Source: Deltaproteobacteria bacterium
GTDB taxonomy: Bacteria; Myxococcota_A; Polyangia; Polyangiales; Ga0077539
DNA length: 5,039 nucleotides
Assembly (NCBI GenBank): GCA_947494865.1
Contig: CANMAT010000390.1
Location: 1 to 5,039 of the forward strand
Reading direction: 5' to 3'
How positions within the stretch are numbered: position 1 is the stretch's first letter; the number at the start of each line of letters is the position of its first letter. The notes under the pieces are model-generated. The model searched no databases and was not told the origin of the DNA. It saw nothing but the letters and a program-made list of their open reading frames with translations. Shown piece after piece: positions 1-5,039 of the stretch. The position numbers were made by a program, and so were the translations under genes.

Positions 1-369
1 GCGCGCACCCGCGGCGGGCGCCTCGCGCGCGACGGCCCCTCACCGGCGGCCTTCGACGAGACGCCCTTCGCGCGCGTCGCGTCGCACGCGCGCACCACAC
101 TGTCGATCGCGCTCGCCCTCGAGGGCCGGTGCCTCGTGCGCTCGGCGCGCCACCTCGTCGACGCGCGCGGCTCCGACTGCGACGCGCCCGAGGGCATCGC
201 CCGTCGCATCGAGGTGTGGGAGGCCTTCGACCGCGCGCAGGGCTGGCGCGTCGAGACGCCCCGCATCCCGGGCCTCACGTACCCCACCTGGGAGAGCCTC
301 GAAGCGCGCTGGGAGGCCGAGCGCCTCGCCTGGGACGCCGAACGCAAGGCCCGCACTCGGGGCCCGTGA
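1..369 (+). CDS. C-terminal part of an unrecognised protein (5' truncated by window)
   Basis: The frame is open from the first base and ends at TGA 367-369, giving 122 residues of the C-terminus of a gene that begins outside the window. Third codon positions are almost all G or C, as in the other genes here, which supports real coding. I do not recognise a family. The visible part contains two cysteines in a short stretch (CLVRSARHL and GSDCDAPEG) and a hydrophobic patch (LSIALALEG). It ends in a charged, tryptophan-containing segment (WESLEARWEAERLAWDAERK) that is likely a long amphipathic helix. No signal peptide or membrane segment can be judged from this fragment. A GTG at 136 could start a shorter protein, but the frame upstream of it has the same coding character, so a longer gene is more likely. 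It is separated from the next gene by a terminator-like hairpin and probably belongs to another transcript. Confidence 0.7.
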   Translation, partial: ARTRGGRLARDGPSPAAFDETPFARVASHARTTLSIALALEGRCLVRSARHLVDARGSDCDAPEGIARRIEVWEAFDRAQGWRVETPRIPGLTYPTWESLEARWEAERLAWDAERKARTRGP

Positions 370-391
370 CTTCGGGTATCCCCTCATTTTT
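359..391 (+). terminator. Possible intrinsic terminator of the upstream gene
   Basis: GGGG at 359-362 can pair with CCCC at 380-383, and CCCG at 363-366 with CGGG at 373-376. This gives eight G-C pairs with a 3-nt bulge (377-379) and a six-base loop, TGACTT, that contains the stop-codon TGA. The stem is followed, after TCA, by five T residues at 387-391. A GC stem followed by a T run is the intrinsic-terminator pattern, and such T runs are rare in this window. The bulge and the 3-nt offset of the T run weaken the call. Termination would separate the partial gene from the lipoxygenase operon. Confidence 0.4.
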
Positions 392-415
392 CATGATGTT
401 TGCGGGGGTTCTAAT
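388..415 (+). promoter_or_regulatory. Candidate sigma70-type promoter for the lipoxygenase operon
   Basis: TTTTCA at 388-393 matches four of six bases of the -35 consensus. TCTAAT at 410-415 matches five of six of the -10 consensus, with a 16-bp spacer. The pair lies in the most AT-rich part of the only sizeable gap in the window and would start transcription near 422, about 27 nt before ATG 449. The -35 box overlaps the T run of the candidate terminator, making a compact terminator-promoter junction. Promoters in GC-rich bacteria are poorly predicted by eye, so this remains a candidate. Confidence 0.35.
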
Positions 416-448
416 CCGCGCTGGCGGCTCTTCGAGCGGCCCCACGCG

Positions 449-1855
449 ATGACCAACACCTTCACGCCCTTCGCACCGCGCATGACGCTCGACGCGCGCA
501 CGGTGCGACCGATCCCGAGCCCGTCGCCGTACCGGTATCCCCCCTTCGTCGACGCCCTCGACCTCCGCGAGGTGCACGACTTCAACCTCCGCGTGGGCTC
601 GCGCTACATGCGCCAGCTCGTGGTGCAGCCCGCGCGCGCGCTGGCCTTCTCGCGCAGGCACCCGCACCCGCGCTACGTCGACGACCGCGAGCTCGCGCGC
701 ATGTGCTTCGCGACGGCGTTTCAGCGCATGCTCTGCCCCACGCTCGACCCCGTCGACGTGGCGGCCTTCGGCCCGCTGCTCGACCGCCCGGGCACCTACT
801 ACAAATTCGACACGAGCGCGTTCTCGGTCACGCGCGCGCTCCCGGGCTGCTTCGTGGCGCCCACCGTCACGCTGCTGCGCGAGGCGCCCGACGGGTCGCG
901 CGAGGTCGTCGCCACGCGCATCAACACCATGACGCTCACCGCCGCCGACGGGGCCGCGTGGCGGCGCGCGCGCTACTTCGTCGCCTACGGCCTCTCGATG
1001 CAGATGGTGTCGGTGCCCCACGTGCCGATGCACTTCGGCCACGAGATCGCCTGGCCCCTCATGCGCCGCGAGCTCGCGCCCACGCACCCCTGGCACCAGC
1101 TCCTGGCGCCGCACTTTCGCTTCACCATGCCGCTGTCGTTCGGCGCGCTCTACTCCGACGCGTCGGTCACGCGGCAGCACCCGCTGCGCGTGTACTCGCC
1201 CTTCGGCATCGACGAAGACTCGGTGAAGCGACCCTTCGAAGTGGGCTGCACGGGCCTCGAGGGCAACAGCGCCTATCCGCGCTACGCGTTTCCGCTCCAG
1301 GGCCCCAAATTTGCGGGCGATTACGGCGTTTTTCACCGCGGGTATCACCGCGTGTTCCGCGAGTTCGCGGCGCGCTTCATCGAGCGCGCCCCGCCCGACG
1401 AGGCCGTGCGCCGGTGGTTCACCGACACCGCCGCGCTGGTGCCCGGCTTCCCCGACGGGCACGCGCCCGACGCCACCCTCGCCGACGCCCTCGGCACCCT
1501 CCTCTGGAACGTGACCGTCGGCCACTCGGCGGACCACCACGACTACGGCGTGCAGCCCATCGAGATGCTCCCGCAGCGGCTGCGCGCCGCGCCGCCCACC
1601 ACCCGCGACGCGGCGCCCGTCGCCGACAGCGCGTGGGCCGAGCCCTTCGACATGGCGCGCCTCTACCTCTGTTGGAAGCTCTTCTACGAGGCCAACCCCA
1701 CCACCACCCTCATGGGCACGCGCTACGCGTTCGCCCGCGGAGACCTCCAGGCGCTCGCGGCGCGCTTCTTCGACGGCCTGCGCGAGTGGGAGCGCACCAT
1801 GCCCGTGCGCCGCTACGTGCCCCTCGACACCGTGGCCCAGAGCATTCAGTACTGA
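449..1855 (+). CDS. Compact lipoxygenase-like non-heme iron dioxygenase
   Basis: The 468-residue protein is a lipoxygenase (LOX) homologue, expected to oxygenate a polyunsaturated fatty acid to a hydroperoxide. Motifs align in family order. YVDDRELAR (76-84) matches the WxxDxEFAR block. WRRARYFV (171-178) matches WxxAKxxV. His191 and His195 fit the first iron pair, and HPWHQLLAPHFRFTM (213-227) matches HPxYKLLxPHxRxTM. W353 with His359 and His363 fits the second pair (HxxxH). MPVRRYVPLDTVAQSIQY (451-468) fits the C-terminal block ending PNSxSI in relatives. From His195 through Ala233 the spacing equals that of soybean LOX-1 His504 to Ala542. Two oddities are an HxxxH first pair, where most LOXs have HxxxxH, and a terminal Tyr where relatives end in Ile or Val. 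The length matches a catalytic domain alone, like the Anabaena mini-LOX; there is no PLAT domain, signal peptide or membrane segment. ATG 449 is the first in-frame start after the gap; no clear ribosome binding site is seen, and Met12 (482) is a weaker alternative. It leads a run with the P450 gene. Confidence 0.85.
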   Translation: MTNTFTPFAPRMTLDARTVRPIPSPSPYRYPPFVDALDLREVHDFNLRVGSRYMRQLVVQPARALAFSRRHPHPRYVDDRELARMCFATAFQRMLCPTLDPVDVAAFGPLLDRPGTYYKFDTSAFSVTRALPGCFVAPTVTLLREAPDGSREVVATRINTMTLTAADGAAWRRARYFVAYGLSMQMVSVPHVPMHFGHEIAWPLMRRELAPTHPWHQLLAPHFRFTMPLSFGALYSDASVTRQHPLRVYSPFGIDEDSVKRPFEVGCTGLEGNSAYPRYAFPLQGPKFAGDYGVFHRGYHRVFREFAARFIERAPPDEAVRRWFTDTAALVPGFPDGHAPDATLADALGTLLWNVTVGHSADHHDYGVQPIEMLPQRLRAAPPTTRDAAPVADSAWAEPFDMARLYLCWKLFYEANPTTTLMGTRYAFARGDLQALAARFFDGLREWERTMPVRRYVPLDTVAQSIQY

Positions 1856-1859
1856 AAGG
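1855..1859 (+). promoter_or_regulatory. Weak ribosome binding site deciding the P450 start
   Basis: AAAGG overlaps the last base of the lipoxygenase stop codon and lies 11 nt upstream of GTG 1871. It is the only purine-rich Shine-Dalgarno-like run in the 15-bp gap. It favours GTG 1871 over ATG 1883 (residue 5), which would be 23 nt away. Confidence 0.4.
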
Positions 1860-1870
1860 TCCCGCCGACG

Positions 1871-3949
1871 GTGAGCGCCTCCATGCTCGGCACCAGCCTC
1901 GCGTTTCTCCGCGACCCCGTGCGCGCGCTCCCCGACGCCGCGCGGCGCCACGGCGACGTGTTCGCGATGCGCGCCTTCGGGCGTCGCTTCGTGGTCGTAG
2001 CGGGCTCCACCGCGGTGCAGTTTCTTCAGGGCCCCGAAGCCGCGAAGCTCGAGCGGCGATCGTTCTACAGCCCCTTCGCCAGCGCGCTCGGCGTCGACGA
2101 GTTCATCCTCGGCGCCGAGGGAGACGAACACCGGCGGCTCCGCGCCGCGTCGCGCATGGTCTACGCGCGCGAGATCCTCGCGCCGCACCTGCCCCGCGTT
2201 GCGAGCGCCGTCATCGCCCGCGCCTCGGTGTGCCCCGACCGCTTCGCCCTCGCGGGCGAGGTCACGCGCTGGTGCCTCGCGGGCTACGGCCCGGCCCTCG
2301 GCCGCGTCGACCTCGGCGCGTGGGAGCGCGACGCGCAGACCTTCTCGCGCGTGGCCCTCGCCCTCGGCGTAACCCTGCTGCCCGCGTCGTTCGCGCGCCT
2401 GCCCCCGTACGAGCGCGCGCGGGAGCGCCTCCGCGGCCTCGCGGCGGCCCTCGTCGCCGACGAGCGAAGCGCCCCGAGCGCCGAGCCCACCATCGTGCAG
2501 GCCCTCTGCCGCGCCCTCGACGACGACGCCCTCGCCGTGGGCTACACCCTCTTCAGCGTGCTCGCGGTGTCGCAGTACGTCTCGCGCACCGTCGCGTGGA
2601 TGCTCGCCCACGCGGCGGCAGACCCCGACCTCGGCGTCGCGCTCGCCGACGAGTTGTGGTCGCACTTTCGCCCCGACACCCTCGACGCCCCCATGCTGCG
2701 CCGCCTCGAGAGACTCCGTGCGCTCTACCGCGAGTGCCTGCGGCGCTACCCCGTGCAGGCCGCGCTCCCCTACGTGGCGCGCGAGGGCTTCGAACTGCGC
2801 GGGCACCGCGTCGAGGCCGGCGCGCTCGTGCTCTTCGCGGGCGCCACGGGGCACTTCGACGAGGCCGTGCACGCGTGCCCGCACCGCATGGACGCCGCGC
2901 GCTTTCTGCGCCCCACGCAGCCGGGCCCGGCGGGCTTCGTGCCCTTCGGCTACGGCGACCGCGCGTGCACCGCGGCGGGGCAGACCGAGCTCCTCGCGCT
3001 CACCGTCGCGGCGTCGGCGCTCTCGGCCCTCGACCTGCGCGCGACGTCGGTGCCCGCGCCGGTGCTCGACCCGCTCCCGGGGCCCAGCCCGCTCCATCGG
3101 GTCACGGTGGCCGCGCGCCGCGCGATCGTCGCGCGCATCGACCCCGTGCGGTGGGCCGCCGAGCTCGTGGGATCGGTGGGCGAGCCCGAAGAAGACGCCC
3201 TACGGCGCCTCCTCGGCGACGCGCGCCTCACGCGCATCGCGGCGGGCGAAGCGGTGCTGCGCGAGGGCGACGCCGCCGACGCGTTCTATGTCATTCAAGC
3301 GGGGCGGGCGCGCGTCGAGAAGGGGGCCGTGGCGCTCCGCACGCTGGGCCCGGGGGAGTTCTTCGGCGAGCTCGGGCTCCTCTTCGGCGGCATACGCACG
3401 GCCACGGTGATCGCCGACACCGCCCTGGAGCTCCTGGTGATCGACGGCGAGAGCTTTCGCGCGCTCGTCTCCGAGGGCGACCTGCTCACTGCCGAGATCG
3501 CGCGCCTCTCGCGGCGGCGCTACATGCAGGGCTGCCTGCGCCACGCGCTGCCGCGGGTCAACCCCGCGCGCCTCGCGTCGCAGCTCGCCGAGGTCACCGC
3601 GGTGAACCTCGCCGCGGGCGAGGCCGCCGTGCGCGAGGGCGAGCCCGCCGACGCCTGGTACATCGTAGGCCGCGGGCGCGTCGAGGTCGCGCAGCGCGCC
3701 GGCGGCGACGAGCGCGTGCTCGCCACGCTCGAGGCGGGCGAGGCCTTCGGCGAAATCGGCTTGCTGCGAGGCACCCCGCGCAACGCCACGGTGCGCGCGG
3801 CGGCGGGAGGCGCCGAGGTGCTGCGCGTCCCCGCGGAGGCCTTTCACGCGATGATGCGCGCCTCGCCGGAGAGCCACGGCGACGTGGTCGCGTCGATGCT
3901 CGCGCGCATCGAGGCGGGCGCCTCCGAGGCGATGCGCGAGGGCGCATAG
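1871..3949 (+). CDS. Cytochrome P450 fused to two cyclic-nucleotide-binding domains
   Basis: This 692-residue protein has a P450 domain at about residues 5-415 and CNB domains at about 450-545 and 575-680. P450 evidence: HRRLR (87-91) in the C-helix region, ExxR (Glu288-Arg291) in helix K, DAARF (341-345) at the PERF position, and the heme loop PFGYGDRAC with ligand Cys366. The I-helix position normally reading AGxE/DT reads AVSQY (232-236), so the acid/alcohol pair appears lost. After Cys366 the usual C-x-G is CTA, and the spacing to the conserved Glu373 is two residues shorter than usual. CNB evidence: GEFFGELGLLFGGIRTATV (495-513) and FGEIGLLRGTPRNATV (626-641) are phosphate-binding cassettes with the Glu and Arg intact (Arg509, Arg637). 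Each follows a β-roll start of the type AGExxxREGxxADxxY. No helix-turn-helix, redox-partner domain, N-terminal anchor or signal peptide is visible, so it looks cytosolic. It lies 15 bp after the lipoxygenase, suggesting co-transcription and possible use of lipid hydroperoxides as substrate (inference). Start GTG 1871 is chosen on the weak AAAGG. Confidence 0.9.
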   Translation: MSASMLGTSLAFLRDPVRALPDAARRHGDVFAMRAFGRRFVVVAGSTAVQFLQGPEAAKLERRSFYSPFASALGVDEFILGAEGDEHRRLRAASRMVYAREILAPHLPRVASAVIARASVCPDRFALAGEVTRWCLAGYGPALGRVDLGAWERDAQTFSRVALALGVTLLPASFARLPPYERARERLRGLAAALVADERSAPSAEPTIVQALCRALDDDALAVGYTLFSVLAVSQYVSRTVAWMLAHAAADPDLGVALADELWSHFRPDTLDAPMLRRLERLRALYRECLRRYPVQAALPYVAREGFELRGHRVEAGALVLFAGATGHFDEAVHACPHRMDAARFLRPTQPGPAGFVPFGYGDRACTAAGQTELLALTVAASALSALDLRATSVPAPVLDPLPGPSPLHRVTVAARRAIVARIDPVRWAAELVGSVGEPEEDALRRLLGDARLTRIAAGEAVLREGDAADAFYVIQAGRARVEKGAVALRTLGPGEFFGELGLLFGGIRTATVIADTALELLVIDGESFRALVSEGDLLTAEIARLSRRRYMQGCLRHALPRVNPARLASQLAEVTAVNLAAGEAAVREGEPADAWYIVGRGRVEVAQRAGGDERVLATLEAGEAFGEIGLLRGTPRNATVRAAAGGAEVLRVPAEAFHAMMRASPESHGDVVASMLARIEAGASEAMREGA

Positions 3950-3962
3950 CCTGTCGACGAGA

Positions 3963-3990
3963 GCCGCCGGGTTCGTTCATAGTCGGCGGC
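3963..3990 (+). promoter_or_regulatory. Inverted repeat / hairpin in the P450-DUF3025 gap
   Basis: GCCGCCG at 3963-3969 and CGGCGGC at 3984-3990 form a perfect 7-bp inverted repeat with a 14-nt loop. No T run follows, so it is not a standard intrinsic terminator. Its right arm ends 4 nt before ATG 3995 and covers the place where a ribosome binding site would sit. It could lower translation of the next gene, act as an operator, or protect the 3' end of the upstream message. Confidence 0.4.
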
Positions 3991-3994
3991 CGCG

Positions 3995-4819
3995 ATGAGG
4001 TCCCCGGTGCCCGTGCTCGTGCCTCCCTCCGCGTGGGACGCGTGCTTCTACACGCGGCACCCCGCGTTCGAGGCGCTCGCGCCCGCGGCGTCGCGCTTCG
4101 CGCACTTCGCCGCGTGGCCCGCCGTCGACGCGTGGAACGACGCGCTCCGCGACCTCGCGCTCGCCACCGCGACGGGCGCCGCGCTGCGCTTCGTGCCGCA
4201 GCCGCCGCGCCGCAAGACGCGCGACCCCATCGAGCCCACCACCCTCTACGAGGTGCGCATCTGCGAGCTCGGCGAGGTGCCGAGCCGCGCGGCGCACTGG
4301 CACGACTTCCTCAATATGCTCTGCTGGGCGACCTTCACCCGCGCCAAGCGCGCCCTCAACGCGCGCCAGCGGCGGGCCGTGCGCGCGTGGCTCCCGGCGG
4401 GCGCGACGCGGCTCCCCGGCGCGCGCACCCGCGAGCAAGACGCGCTCGCCATTCTCGACGAGGGCGGCGCCGTGGTGCCCTGCCTCGCGCCCTGCGCGCG
4501 TGAACTCCAGAGCGCCATCGCGTGCGACGACCTCGACGCCGTCGCCGACCTCGTGCGCGCCGCGAAGGCGACGGTGATCCCCTTCGGTCACGCGTCGTTC
4601 GAGCACCTCGTGGCCCGCCACGCGACGGTGCGCGCGATGCCCGTGGTGCTCCCGATGAGCGCCCTGCCCCGCGCGATGGTCGACCTCGTCGACGCCGCCG
4701 ACCGCGCCCTCGCACTGCGCCTCGACGACCCTTGTTTTCTAACCGTTCCGTGCGAAGACCCGGCCCTGCCCATGAGCGACGCGCTCTTCGATTTCACCCC
4801 CCGCGGAGACCGAACATGA
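3995..4819 (+). CDS. DUF3025 family protein
   Basis: This is a 274-residue soluble protein of the DUF3025 family, whose biochemical function I do not know. The call rests on the family core at residues 85-125: YEVRICELGEVPSRAAHWHD followed by FLNMLCWATFTRAKRALNARQ. This corresponds to the usual pattern of YExRI, GEVPTR, WHDxFNALxWxxFPRxKxxLNxxH. Two further blocks fit, DALAILDEGGAVV (149-161) and VIPFGHASFEHLVARH (194-209). The C-terminus (PVVLPMSALPRAMVDLVDAADRAL) is also family-like. No signal peptide or membrane segment is seen. An in-frame TAG at 3980-3982 limits the start to ATG 3995 or later; ATG 3995 has no good Shine-Dalgarno, and a hairpin lies just upstream. It is 45 bp after the P450-CNB gene and overlaps the next gene by 4 bp, so it is coupled to that gene more firmly than to the lipoxygenase-P450 pair. 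Codons 247-251 form a patch of rare A/T-ending codons. Confidence 0.85.
   Translation: MRSPVPVLVPPSAWDACFYTRHPAFEALAPAASRFAHFAAWPAVDAWNDALRDLALATATGAALRFVPQPPRRKTRDPIEPTTLYEVRICELGEVPSRAAHWHDFLNMLCWATFTRAKRALNARQRRAVRAWLPAGATRLPGARTREQDALAILDEGGAVVPCLAPCARELQSAIACDDLDAVADLVRAAKATVIPFGHASFEHLVARHATVRAMPVVLPMSALPRAMVDLVDAADRALALRLDDPCFLTVPCEDPALPMSDALFDFTPRGDRT
4805..4809 (+). promoter_or_regulatory. Ribosome binding site of the zinc-ribbon gene
   Basis: GGAGA lies inside the end of the DUF3025 gene, 6 to 7 nt before ATG 4816. It is the best Shine-Dalgarno match in front of any gene here and fixes the start of the last gene. Confidence 0.6.
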
Positions 4820-5039
4820 AGTGCCCCCGGTGCGCCGCCGAGAACGAGCCCGGCGCCGTCGCGTGCGGCTACTGCAGCATCGCGCTCGCGAGCGGCGACA
4901 ACCTCGGCGACGGGGCGCGAAGCCTCGACGCGCGCTTCTACGCGCTGGCCGCGACGGTGGCGCAGCTCCTCGCGCAGCAGACGCTCCCCGCGGTGACGCC
5001 CAAGACGCTCCACGTCGCCTTCGCGCACATGAGCGACAA
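4816..5039 (+). CDS. N-terminus of a zinc-ribbon protein (3' truncated by window)
   Basis: The frame starts at ATG 4816 and stays open to the window end, giving 74 complete codons. The first 21 residues, MKCPRCAAENEPGAVACGYC plus Ser, form a CxxC-x10-CxxC zinc ribbon (Cys3, Cys6, Cys17, Cys20), the usual short N-terminal zinc-binding module of many bacterial proteins of mixed function. After a Gly/Asp-rich linker (about 26-34), residues 36-74 (SLDARFYALAATVAQLLAQQ onward) look helical and match no family I can name. The start is supported by GGAGA 6-7 nt upstream and by the ATGA overlap with the DUF3025 stop, an arrangement typical of translational coupling. The zinc ribbon shows metal binding only; the main domain lies beyond the window, so its role cannot be stated. 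Confidence 0.75.
   Translation, partial: MKCPRCAAENEPGAVACGYCSIALASGDNLGDGARSLDARFYALAATVAQLLAQQTLPAVTPKTLHVAFAHMSD

Noticed and set aside
1..130. Dense GCGCGC runs as possible repeats or regulatory sites.
   Set aside because: They fall in frame as Ala-Arg and similar codons and recur throughout the window, so they reflect composition.
427..437. Short inverted repeat GCTC-TTC-GAGC just before the lipoxygenase start.
   Set aside because: Four base pairs with a three-base loop is expected by chance in DNA this rich in G and C.
482..484. ATG as an alternative lipoxygenase start.
   Set aside because: It has no better ribosome binding site than ATG 449 and would place 33 more bases of coding-like sequence outside the gene. 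It cannot be fully excluded.
275..3097. A 940-codon open frame on the - strand.
   Set aside because: It is a mirror of the + strand genes in GC-rich DNA, where stops are rare in all frames. Its translation is low-complexity (Arg, Gly, Glu, Ala, Val, His rich), with no domain, while the + strand frames show clear lipoxygenase and P450 motifs.
3200..3877. A 225-codon - strand frame opposite the CNB domains, and a similar one at 3977-4621 opposite DUF3025.
   Set aside because: Both lie opposite well-supported domains and have no motif, plausible ribosome binding site or independent evidence of coding.
3218..3949. The CNB region as a separate Crp/Fnr transcription regulator.
   Set aside because: The frame is continuous with the P450, there are two CNB domains in a row, and no helix-turn-helix follows them.
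703..4503. A 1266-codon open frame on the + strand in another phase.
   Set aside because: It runs across three genes with recognised families and gives an Arg/Pro/Ala-rich translation without motifs. It is a product of composition.

Overview
The window is a very GC-rich stretch (by eye well over 70%, with codon third positions almost always G or C) from a bacterium. Base composition, loose gene spacing and multidomain signalling-type fusions fit a myxobacterium or a relative (Myxococcota), but nothing here is a taxonomic marker, so this is an inference. All supported genes lie on the + strand; no RNA gene, insertion sequence, CRISPR array or long repeat was seen.

Layout: (1) 1-369, the C-terminal 122 residues of an unrecognised gene. 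(2) 370-448, the only relatively AT-rich gap. It holds a terminator-like hairpin over the upstream stop codon, a T run, and a sigma70-like promoter candidate. (3) 449-1855, a compact 468-residue lipoxygenase homologue whose iron-site motifs can be aligned by eye. (4) 1871-3949, a 692-residue fusion of a cytochrome P450 with two C-terminal cyclic-nucleotide-binding domains, 15 bp downstream. (5) 3995-4819, a DUF3025 protein of unknown function, preceded by a 45-bp gap with a 7-bp perfect inverted repeat. (6) 4816 to the window end, the start of a zinc-ribbon protein joined to gene 5 by an ATGA overlap.

The notable system is the lipoxygenase-P450 pair. A lipoxygenase makes fatty-acid hydroperoxides. 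The adjacent P450 keeps its heme cysteine and ExxR motif but appears to lack the I-helix acid/alcohol pair used for O2 activation. The same loss is seen in P450s that consume hydroperoxides, such as plant CYP74 and the peroxygenase CYP152 family. The P450 also carries two CNB domains, both with the phosphate-binding arginine. The hypothesis is a bacterial oxylipin pathway in which the second enzyme is gated by cAMP, cGMP or another nucleotide. The sequence supports the domain calls well. The coupling of the two reactions and the nucleotide control are inference.
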